Made by a program: the position numbers and the translations under genes
Notes under the pieces: model-generated
What the model was told of the DNA's origin: nothing
The model's database searches: none
Seen by the model: the letters and a program-made list of their open reading frames with translations, nothing else
Shown: piece by piece, positions 7,042 to 13,414 of the stretch
Position numbering within the stretch: the first letter of the stretch is position 1
How the letters are laid out: the number at the start of each line of letters is the position of its first letter
Source: Planctomycetota bacterium
Lineage (GTDB): Bacteria; Planctomycetota; UBA8108
Length of the DNA stretch: 19,375 nucleotides
Direction: 5' to 3'
Assembly: GCA_022451445.1 (NCBI GenBank)
Contig: JAKUSY010000012.1
Span: 1 to 19,375, forward strand

Positions 7042-8118
7042 ATGAGAGCATTCGCGCGCGCACCTGTGAGGGTCGATCCTGCCGGCGGTGGTACTGATGC
7101 CCCGCCATTTTGCGTTGATCACGGCGGCAAGGTGGTCAACTTCGGCGTCAAGAGACATGTCTTTGCCCGCGCCCAGCGGCTGGATCCCGGAGCTGGAGTG
7201 CTGATCTATTCACGGGATCTACGGGCTGGCGTACGCGTCCGGAGCTCGGAGAGCCTCCCGGCTGGAGGGCGCCTCGAGCTGCTGCAGGGTTTCGTGAAAA
7301 AACTTCTGCCGCCTGGAGAATCGTTGTTGCTGGTCACGAGCTCCGAGGTGCCGCCCTGCAGCGGCCTCGGCGGCAGCGGGGCGGTGGGGGTGGCGGTGGT
7401 GGCTGTTCTCGACAGGCTCCTGGGTGTCCAGCGGTCAAAGGATGATACGGCGGCCGTGGCCAACGAGGTAGAGAGGATGGACCTGGGCTACCCCGGTGGC
7501 AGCCAGGATTCCTATGGCGCCGCCCGGGGCGGCCTGAACCTGCTGGAATATCATCCTGGCGGCGGCATGACCCCGCGGGCTATCGAGGTCGCCGAAGAGA
7601 CGGTTCGCCGGCTGGAGGAGGACTCCCTCCTGGTCTTTACCGGGGCGAGCCACGTCTCAGGTTCGATTCACGATGACATCAGGCGGTCCTACCACGAGGA
7701 TGGATCGAAGACCCTGGAGGCGATGTTCACGCTCCGGGACGAGGCGGAGCGGATGACCCGGGCTCTGGAGGCAGGAGATCTCGAGGGCTATGCCCGGGCG
7801 CTCGGCGCATCCTGCCGGAGCCTGTACGATCTGCATGAGAGCTGTGACAGCACGGAGCATCGCAAAGTTTTCAAAGAGCTCGGCGAGCTCGCCCTGGCGG
7901 GAAAGACCTGCGGGGCCGGCGGCGGCGGCTTTCTCCTTCTGTATGCCCGCCCCGGCTGTCGCCAGGAGTGCCTGGCCCGCGTGGCGGCGCTGGGCGCGGA
8001 GGCGTGGCCTTTCGAGTTCGACTTCGATGGGGTGAAGAGCTCCGAGGAGGGCGCCTGGAGCGAGGCGGAGGTGGAGGAATACCACCGGCTGATCGAAGGA
8101 GGCGAGGCTCAGGGCTGA
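7042..8118 (+). CDS. GHMP-family sugar kinase, HddA-like (heptose-7-phosphate kinase type)
   Basis: The 358-residue cytoplasmic kinase has the GHMP motif set. 'ARAPVRVDPAGGGTDAPPF' (GGGTD at 15-19) is the N-terminal substrate motif. 'PPCSGLGGSGAVGVAV' (104-119) is the ATP-binding loop. 'GGSQDSYGAARGGLNLLEY' (152-170) resembles the GxQDQYxAxxGG signature of HddA and related sugar kinases. 'TCGAGGGGFLLLYAR' is the C-terminal motif. HddA phosphorylates D-glycero-D-manno-heptose 7-phosphate for envelope heptose synthesis, but sister families act on fucose and other sugars, so the substrate is not fixed. No other heptose gene is visible nearby. ATG 7042 is the only plausible start: the frame is open back to the prc stop without another start codon. 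GGAGG at 7034-7038 is close, with a 3-nt spacer. The 3' end overlaps the convergent hydrolase gene by 10 bp. Confidence 0.88.
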   Translation: MRAFARAPVRVDPAGGGTDAPPFCVDHGGKVVNFGVKRHVFARAQRLDPGAGVLIYSRDLRAGVRVRSSESLPAGGRLELLQGFVKKLLPPGESLLLVTSSEVPPCSGLGGSGAVGVAVVAVLDRLLGVQRSKDDTAAVANEVERMDLGYPGGSQDSYGAARGGLNLLEYHPGGGMTPRAIEVAEETVRRLEEDSLLVFTGASHVSGSIHDDIRRSYHEDGSKTLEAMFTLRDEAERMTRALEAGDLEGYARALGASCRSLYDLHESCDSTEHRKVFKELGELALAGKTCGAGGGGFLLLYARPGCRQECLARVAALGAEAWPFEFDFDGVKSSEEGAWSEAEVEEYHRLIEGGEAQG

Positions 8119-9032
8119 GAGCCGCCGGCCTCCTGGAGCTTCAGCCAGGAGCGCATCGTTTTCGAGACGGTCGCGGCTGCGTCCTGCTGGACAAAGTGGC
8201 CTGAGTTCGGGACCGTTACGAGCGTCAGGTCTTTCTCCAGCCATCGCCAGGTGTCATTGAGGGCGCCCGGCAGCAGTGCCCAGTCCTTCAGGCCATGGAA
8301 CATCAATACCGGCGCCTCGACCTTCGGTGGAGCGCCCTCAGGGGCCTTGTAGGGCTCGCGGGGATAGTTCGCCTTGTAGTAGTTGAGCATCGCCTCGAAA
8401 TCCGAGCGCTCGAAAGCTTCCCGGTATTTCTCCTTCGCGGCCTTGTTCTTGACCCAGCCAGAAAGCCCCCTGGCCGAGAGCTTCTCATGCGCTCCGGGTT
8501 TCTGAAAGTTCCGGGCATACTGGCTGTTTTTCTGCTGGTCGGGATTGTTGGCCAGCTCCCGCGCCAGCCCCCAGGGGTGGGGGAGGTTGAGTATGATCAG
8601 CTTGTCACAGGCCTTCGGATACCTCATCGCGAAGTTCCAGGCGACGGCGCCACCCCAATCATGGCCGACGATGGTGGCCTTCTCCTTCTTGAAATGCCCG
8701 ATGACCGCCCGCACATCGGAGACGAGATGAGTCATTTTGTAGCTCTCCACGCCGGCGGGTTTGTCGCTGCGGTTGTAGCCTCGCATGTCGATGGCGACAA
8801 CCTGGTGGCTGCTGCTGAGGGCCTCCATCTGGTGGCGCCAGGTATACCAGTAATCCGGAAAGCCGTGGAGCATGACCACGAGGGGCCCCTCTCCGAGGGC
8901 GGCGTAGTGGATTTTGACTCCGCCGGAGTCGGCGTAGCCGTGCTTCACCCGGCCCAGGAGATCCTCAGAACGGGCCGTGGTACATACGAGCAGGGCCAGG
9001 AGCATTGCTGAAAGGAGGGTCGCTTTATTCAT
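8109..9032 (-). CDS. Alpha/beta hydrolase, epoxide-hydrolase-like, exported
   Basis: The 307-residue protein has a signal peptide (residues 1-22, 'LLSAMLLALLVC'). The Cys at 17 follows LLV, a poor lipobox, so signal peptidase I cleavage is more likely. The alpha/beta hydrolase core has the oxyanion motif HGFPDYWYTW at 56-65, 'AIDMRGYNRSD', and nucleophile elbow GHDWGG with Asp125. An aspartate nucleophile plus HGFP is characteristic of epoxide hydrolases; haloalkane dehalogenases are the main alternative. Asp250 (HGLKDW) and His279 (NSGHF) complete the triad. Tyr218/219 in 'MLNYYKANYP' fits the cap-domain tyrosine that activates the epoxide. It is the last gene of the minus-strand operon, 54 nt after the PQQ-like gene, with only a weak ribosome site. 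Export is less common for epoxide hydrolases and suggests a periplasmic substrate. Confidence 0.88.
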   Translation of the reverse strand: MNKATLLSAMLLALLVCTTARSEDLLGRVKHGYADSGGVKIHYAALGEGPLVVMLHGFPDYWYTWRHQMEALSSSHQVVAIDMRGYNRSDKPAGVESYKMTHLVSDVRAVIGHFKKEKATIVGHDWGGAVAWNFAMRYPKACDKLIILNLPHPWGLARELANNPDQQKNSQYARNFQKPGAHEKLSARGLSGWVKNKAAKEKYREAFERSDFEAMLNYYKANYPREPYKAPEGAPPKVEAPVLMFHGLKDWALLPGALNDTWRWLEKDLTLVTVPNSGHFVQQDAAATVSKTMRSWLKLQEAGGSQP

Positions 9033-9086
9033 TGAGGGTTCTCAGAGAAAGGGAGATTCGTCTGTGGGAGCCGGGCCGCGCGGGAT

Positions 9087-10361
9087 TCAGAGGCGCGATT
9101 TTTTTTCTCCCTTGCCGATGCAGTAGATTTTTTCATCGGAGCGAAGGTAGATCGTTGAGCCCAGGATGGCCGGACTGCCGTTGAAGACACTGCGATCAGA
9201 TTCGAATACATTGTGCGCCAATTGCTTGAACTCGGGCTGCGCCGCGAGGACCCAGGTGCCTTTTTCGCGGCTGACCGCGTAGAGGCGTTCCTCGGCCAGC
9301 AGGACTGATGCATAGACCCTGCCGGTTCCCTTCAGGCGTTCCTGGTAGACGATCTTGCCGGATTTGGCATCGAGGCAATGGGCGATCCCCTTGTCGCTCA
9401 CCCAGTAGAGGTGTTCCTTGAAATAGACGGGCGAGGAGACGTTCGAGCCGGCGCTGGTTTTCCAGAGGGGCTCGACCTCTCCCTTGCCGCCGGCACGGAC
9501 GGCGACAGCGGTGGCGCCGCGCCCGCCGATCGCGTAGATGGTCCCATCGTGGGAGATCACGCTTGGGCAGATGTAGTCATTGATCGCTGAGCAGGTCCAG
9601 AGCTCGGTCCCGGTCTTCGGGTCGTAGGCGCGGAGCTTGCCCTTGGTGTTGACGATTACCTCGATCCGACCGTTCTTGGCCTTGACGAGGGTGGGGGTAT
9701 TCCAGGAGCTCTTGATCCCCCCGGCCTCCCACAGCACCTTGCCGGTCTTCTTGTCGAGGCCGACCAGCTGCCCGCTCTCGACGCCGGCGTTGACGATCAC
9801 CACGTTTTCATGCAGTACCGGCGAGTTCGCCGTACCGAAAAAGTGGGTCTTCTGGCCGAGTTTTTTCCTCCACAGGAGCTTGCCTTCGAGGTCGTAGGCC
9901 AGCAACCCGTTGGCGCCGAAATAGGCGTAGACCACCTTGCCATCGCTGGCCGGGGTCGACGAGGCATAGCCATGCAGGGCGACAAAGCGCCCGTAACCCT
10001 GGACGGTGGCATCTGAGCTGATCGATTGGTCCCAGAGCTGTTTGCCTCCCAGGGCATCGTAGCAGAGCACATGGAGCTTCAGGTCGCCCTGCTTCCCGGG
10101 CTCGTTTCGGTCCAGGCCGTAGCCGCTGTAACAGGTGACGAAGGCACGCTTGCCGACAATGATGATGCTCGAGGCCCCCCGCCCGGGCAGCTTCGCTTCC
10201 CAGAGGACGTTCTTCCCATCCTCCCAGGTGAGCGCGAGCCCCTTTGCGGCGCTGGCTCCGGAACCATCGGGCCCCCTGAACCGGGACCAGTCATCCGCGC
10301 TTGTCGCCCTGGAGGCGAGCACGGTTGCGAATACGAGAAGTGTCAGGATCGGCCGGGGCAT
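9087..10361 (-). CDS. PQQ-like beta-propeller repeat protein, exported
   Basis: The 424-residue protein has a signal peptide ('ILTLLVFATVLASRATSA') followed by 'DDWSRFRGPDGSG', the usual opening of planctomycete PQQ-like propeller proteins. Repeated blade motifs follow: 'LLAYDLEGKLLWRKKLG', 'LVGLDKKTGKVLWEAGG', 'RAYDPKTGTELWTCSA', 'CLDAKSGKIVYQERL'. These resemble BamB and quinoprotein dehydrogenase blades. I see no sure catalytic or PQQ-ligand set, so a binding or scaffold role in the periplasm is more likely than an enzyme; this is inference. AAGGAG (10370-10375 on the plus map) sits 8 nt before the ATG. It is the middle gene of the operon, 62 nt after the DUF1080 gene. Confidence 0.9.
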   Translation of the reverse strand: MPRPILTLLVFATVLASRATSADDWSRFRGPDGSGASAAKGLALTWEDGKNVLWEAKLPGRGASSIIIVGKRAFVTCYSGYGLDRNEPGKQGDLKLHVLCYDALGGKQLWDQSISSDATVQGYGRFVALHGYASSTPASDGKVVYAYFGANGLLAYDLEGKLLWRKKLGQKTHFFGTANSPVLHENVVIVNAGVESGQLVGLDKKTGKVLWEAGGIKSSWNTPTLVKAKNGRIEVIVNTKGKLRAYDPKTGTELWTCSAINDYICPSVISHDGTIYAIGGRGATAVAVRAGGKGEVEPLWKTSAGSNVSSPVYFKEHLYWVSDKGIAHCLDAKSGKIVYQERLKGTGRVYASVLLAEERLYAVSREKGTWVLAAQPEFKQLAHNVFESDRSVFNGSPAILGSTIYLRSDEKIYCIGKGEKKSRL

Positions 10362-10423
10362 TGGAGAGGCTCCTTACAGAAGATGCTTTGATGGTTTCGG
10401 GCGGCGGCGAGAGGGCGCTCTTA

Positions 10424-11671
10424 TCACTTGCTGTCAGGAAGAGGGAGGATCTTCAGGTTCGTGAACCAGACCTTCCCATGGTCTCCCTGCAGCTTGAAGG
10501 GCTTCTTGCTGAAGACCGGCGGCTTCACCCTGTGGTTGTCGGTGCGCGAAGGTACAGTGGTGTTGTCATGGATGAGAATGCCGTTCTGCCAGACGGTGAT
10601 CTTATTGTCGACCAGCTTGACGCACATGGTGTTCCAGCGGTTTTTCCCGTTATTGGAGAGCCGCGCCGGCGGGTAGTAGGAATAGAGCGCCCCGTAACCG
10701 TGCTTGCCCTCCTTCCTTCCGCCGCCCTGTGGCCCGTGAATCTGGAGCTCCCACTGGTCACGCAGGTAGAAGCCGCTGTTGCCGCCGTGAATCTTGGGTT
10801 CTGCACGGTATTGATACATCACAAGGAAATTGCCGAAGGAGGCCTTGGTCCAGATGTCGTGACCACCGCCACCGGCGGTGGTATTGGTGAAGGCGTGGTC
10901 CTCGACCGCCCAGAGCAGGCCTTGCTTGGCTTTGCGGTTATTCTTGGCGGTGAATTCACTCAGATCCTTGCCGTTCCAGAGCGGGGTCCAGCCCTTGGCG
11001 GTGCAGAGCGGGCGGATGCGGATGTTCCGGTACCAGACCTTGCCGTGGTCGCCCTGCAGCATGATGGGTCCCTTGTCCGCCGTCAGCTTTCGCTGGGTGC
11101 GTGGGTAAACGACCATCGCCCCGCCGGTGAACTGGTCCTGGAAGACGTTGTCCTGGATCAGCACCCCGTTGTGCCAGACGGTGATGCGGTGGCCGACATG
11201 GATGATGCGGTACTTGTTCCATTCGCCGGGTTTTTTCTGGGCGTTCTTGAGAGCGATGTAGCCGACTCCGTAGATGGCACCGGCATCGGCCTTGGAGAGA
11301 TCCTTGTCGGCCTTGCCGAAGCTGTCGAAGATTTGCACTTCACAGGTGCCGCGCAGGTAGACTCCGCTGTTGCCCTTGGCGGGGATCTTGTACTCGATCT
11401 CGAGCTCGTAGTCGGTGAACTCATCCACCGTGCAGATGTCGTTGACTCCACCCTTGATGTTGGCGAGGGCTCCGTCTTCTACCGCCCAGAGGTTCTTGCC
11501 TCCAGCCTGCCGCTTGGGCTTCGCATTCTGCCAGCCCGCGGTGGTCTTGCCGTCGAAGAGGACCTTCCACTCACCGAAGCCGGCATCGATGTCCCGGCCC
11601 TCATCGGCGGCCGCCAGGGGTGTGTTGGAAACGCAGAAAATACAGAGTAAAAGGAGCGAGAGTCTCTTCAT
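10424..11671 (-). CDS. Tandem DUF1080 (3-keto-disaccharide hydrolase type) exported protein
   Basis: The 415-residue protein has a signal peptide (1-22, 'LSLLLLCIFCVSNTPLAAA') and two DUF1080 modules at about 35-222 and 228-411. They align on 'FDGKTTAGW'/'WNGKDLSEF', 'GNSGVYLRGTCEVQI'/'GNSGFYLRDQWELQI', 'ITVWHNGVLIQDN'/'ITVWQNGILIHDN' and 'LQGDHGKVWYRNIRI'/'LQGDHGKVWFTNLKI'. The fold is concanavalin/LamG-like; some family members hydrolyse 3-keto-glycosides, and many are of unknown activity. Single-domain proteins are usual, so two modules suggest internal duplication. It is the first gene of the operon. GAGGAAG (11679-11685 on the plus map) lies 7 nt before the ATG. Tandem stops TGA and TAA end the gene. 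Confidence 0.92.
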   Translation of the reverse strand: MKRLSLLLLCIFCVSNTPLAAADEGRDIDAGFGEWKVLFDGKTTAGWQNAKPKRQAGGKNLWAVEDGALANIKGGVNDICTVDEFTDYELEIEYKIPAKGNSGVYLRGTCEVQIFDSFGKADKDLSKADAGAIYGVGYIALKNAQKKPGEWNKYRIIHVGHRITVWHNGVLIQDNVFQDQFTGGAMVVYPRTQRKLTADKGPIMLQGDHGKVWYRNIRIRPLCTAKGWTPLWNGKDLSEFTAKNNRKAKQGLLWAVEDHAFTNTTAGGGGHDIWTKASFGNFLVMYQYRAEPKIHGGNSGFYLRDQWELQIHGPQGGGRKEGKHGYGALYSYYPPARLSNNGKNRWNTMCVKLVDNKITVWQNGILIHDNTTVPSRTDNHRVKPPVFSKKPFKLQGDHGKVWFTNLKILPLPDSK

Positions 11672-11708
11672 GGTATGTCTTCCTCGTATTAGACCAGGCC
11701 TTTGAAGC

Positions 11709-11746
11709 CGGGAGAGCTCCGCGGTAACGGTTCCGTCGGTCTCCCG
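11709..11746 (-). other. Inverted repeat in the leader of the DUF1080 operon
   Basis: CGGGAGA (11709-11715) and TCTCCCG (11740-11746) are exact reverse complements, 7 bp with a 24-nt loop that can itself fold. It lies between the candidate promoter and the DUF1080 ribosome site, with its first arm about 5 nt after the predicted start near 11751. It may be a 5' stabilising stem or part of an unknown regulatory leader. I did not recognise a riboswitch class. Confidence 0.35.
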
Positions 11747-11757
11747 ATGAAGAATAG

Positions 11758-11786
11758 ATTGTCTGCACTTTTGGCCGGGGATTCAA
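11758..11786 (-). promoter_or_regulatory. Candidate promoter of the minus-strand DUF1080-PQQ-hydrolase operon
   Basis: Read on the minus strand, TTGAAT (11781-11786) is followed by a 17-nt spacer and GACAAT (11758-11763), each 4/6 to the sigma-70 consensus. The predicted start is near 11751, giving a leader of about 80 nt. It falls in the 291-nt divergent gap between this operon and the ybdK gene (11672-11962). Apart from these sites, I see no coding capacity of note in that gap. Confidence 0.35.
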
Positions 11787-11948
11787 GATAAAGGAGACGG
11801 ATTCAGGGCCGTGTCCGGCGAGGTGGCCGCCTGCGATGGCCCAGGTGCCGCCGCGAGCCGGGTTTTTCCGATGGCGCCAGAGAAACGCCCGGTGGCCTGT
11901 TGTCTTCCGCGGCGGGGCAAAAATCACTCGAGGGTTTCGCGATTACCG

Positions 11949-11954
11949 TATACT
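11949..11954 (+). promoter_or_regulatory. Candidate -10 element for ybdK, implying a near-leaderless mRNA
   Basis: TATACT (5/6 to TATAAT) ends 8 nt before the ATG at 11963. Transcription would start at about 11961, leaving a leader of only a couple of bases. This agrees with the absence of any Shine-Dalgarno sequence before that ATG. No good -35 hexamer is visible at 16-18 nt spacing (ACTCGA at 11926-11931 for a 17-nt spacer). Confidence 0.35.
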
Positions 11955-11962
11955 GCATTCCT

Positions 11963-13087
11963 ATGGAGTTCGAATTCAATAGCAACCCAGGCCCAACCCT
12001 TGGTGTTGAGGTGGAACTTCAGCTGGTCGACCGGGAGACCCGGGCGTTGACTTCCGCGGCCGCCGAGATCATCGGCTCTTTTGGCCAGGTCGATTGGCTC
12101 AAGAAAGAGCTGCTGCAGTCCACCATCGAGATCAATTCCGATGTATGCGCGGATATCGGAGAGGTCGAGGCGGACCTCGGCGGCAAGCTGGAGCAGGTGC
12201 GCGGGCGTGCCCGGGAGCGTGGCCTGGCATTGATCTCCGCAGGCACCCATCCCTTTTCACGCTGGGAGGACCAGGCGGTCAGTGACGATGAGCGTTATCA
12301 CCGGCTGGTGGACAAGGTCCAGTGGCCGGCCCGTCGCATGTTGATCTTCGGCCTCCATGTCCATGTCGGCGTGCCGGATGCGGAATCCGCTATACAGATC
12401 ATCAACCACCTCGAGCCCTGGCTTCCCCACCTGCTGGCCCTGAGCGCCAGCTCCCCGTTCTGGGAGGGAAAGGACACCGGCCTGGCCTCCTGTCGCAGCA
12501 AGGTCTTTGAGACCCTGCCAACCGCGGGGCTGCCTTACCGGCATGAAAACTGGAAAGAGTTTGAGCAGCTGGTGAGCGCCCTGATCCGGTCCGAGGGAAT
12601 CGAGAGCATCCGCGAGATCTGGTGGGACGTGCGCCCGCACCCGGGCTTCGGGACCGTCGAGGTGAGGGTCTGTGATGCGATGCCCACGCTGGGGGAGACC
12701 CTGGCCGTCGCCGCCCTGGTGCAGGCCCTGATCGTCTACCTGCAGGAGCGCATCGACGAGGGGCCGACCCCGCCGATCCTGCATCCCAGGATCGTTACCG
12801 AGAACAAGTGGCGGGCCGCCCGCTACAGCATGGAGGGGTCGACGATCGTTGATGAAACAGGCGCCCAGCGCCCCATCGCCGAGACCATGGAACAGCTCCT
12901 GGTGGATCTTGCCCCGGTCTTCGAGAAGCTCGGGAGCCGGGCGCAGGTGCCGATGCTTCAGCGGATGATCCGGGAGCCGCCAAGCTATGCCCGCCAGAGG
13001 CGGGTTTTCGAGCAGGCCGGCGGCACCGAGGCGGTCGTCGACGCGCTCATCCTCGAGGGGGAAAGCGGCCGGCCGGGGGAGGCCTGA
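11963..13087 (+). CDS. ybdK: YbdK-type carboxylate-amine ligase (glutamate-cysteine ligase 2 family)
   Basis: The 374-residue cytoplasmic protein, close to E. coli YbdK (372), carries the GCS2 family hallmarks. These are 'PTLGVEVELQLVD' (11-23, with Glu16/Glu18 in the metal-ATP site region), 'SAGTHPFSRWEDQ' (92-104), 'GLHVHVGVPD' (130-139) and 'LSASSPFWEGKDTGLASCR' (160-178). The family joins carboxylates to amines with ATP and has weak glutamate-cysteine ligase activity in E. coli; the physiological substrate is unknown. ATG 11963 fits the family N-terminus. A TTG at 11900 would add 21 unrelated residues and is unlikely. No ribosome site is seen, and the -10 element just upstream suggests leaderless translation. 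The gene is flanked by a divergent operon and a convergent gene, so it is monocistronic. Confidence 0.92.
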   Translation: MEFEFNSNPGPTLGVEVELQLVDRETRALTSAAAEIIGSFGQVDWLKKELLQSTIEINSDVCADIGEVEADLGGKLEQVRGRARERGLALISAGTHPFSRWEDQAVSDDERYHRLVDKVQWPARRMLIFGLHVHVGVPDAESAIQIINHLEPWLPHLLALSASSPFWEGKDTGLASCRSKVFETLPTAGLPYRHENWKEFEQLVSALIRSEGIESIREIWWDVRPHPGFGTVEVRVCDAMPTLGETLAVAALVQALIVYLQERIDEGPTPPILHPRIVTENKWRAARYSMEGSTIVDETGAQRPIAETMEQLLVDLAPVFEKLGSRAQVPMLQRMIREPPSYARQRRVFEQAGGTEAVVDALILEGESGRPGEA

Positions 13088-13119
13088 GGCCTGGAGGCCT
13101 TCCCCGGCCGGGCTGTTTT
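13069..13119 (+). terminator. Intrinsic terminator of ybdK between convergent genes
   Basis: Arms 13069-13085 and 13095-13111 form a 17-bp, very GC-rich stem with one G-T pair and a 9-nt loop. TGTTTTA follows at 13115-13120. The left arm includes the last codons of ybdK, and the T-tract reaches the stop codon of the convergent gene A. On the minus strand the stem is followed by CCGCTTTCCCC, so intrinsic termination works best in the plus direction. Confidence 0.6.
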
Positions 13120-13414
13120 ACTGGCAGACCGGCGAGGGGAGCTCACACCCCAGGCCGTCTTTGGTCGGATCCACCGCGCACTCCTCGGCCGAGTAGCCCG
13201 GGCTCAGGGGCGAGGGCGCCGCCGGGGCCGCTCCCCCGGTGAAGAGCCAGCTGAAGATGATGATCGCGTCGGTGATCTCGACGTTGCCGGTGTCGTTGGT
13301 GTCCGCCGCGTCACCGCACGCCGGGGCCGCGCCGCCGGAGAACAGGAAGAGCAGCGGAACGACGCCGTCGGTGAGGTTGATGGCTCCATCGGAGTTCGCG
13401 TCGCCGCGTACGAA
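13118..13414 (-). repeat. Dockerin-like C-terminal tail, copy 1 (gene A)
   Basis: The 98 residues hold two calcium-loop-plus-helix halves, 'RGDANSDGAINLTDG' and 'ADTNDTGNVEITDA'. Each is followed by a hydrophobic segment ending in LFSGGA or LFTGGA. A DPTxDGLGC-PSPVC end follows, with four cysteines in the tail. By hand alignment it matches the gene B tail (16953-17249) at 89/98 residues and about 259/297 bases. Dockerin-type tails of this shape are common in planctomycete exported proteins. Confidence 0.85.

Noticed and set aside
10301..11650. 449-codon plus-strand frame
   Set aside because: It lies opposite the tandem DUF1080 gene and shows mirrored composition only.
11900..11962. TTG start extending YbdK by 21 residues
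   Set aside because: The added residues do not resemble the family and the promoter-like -10 lies inside this stretch.
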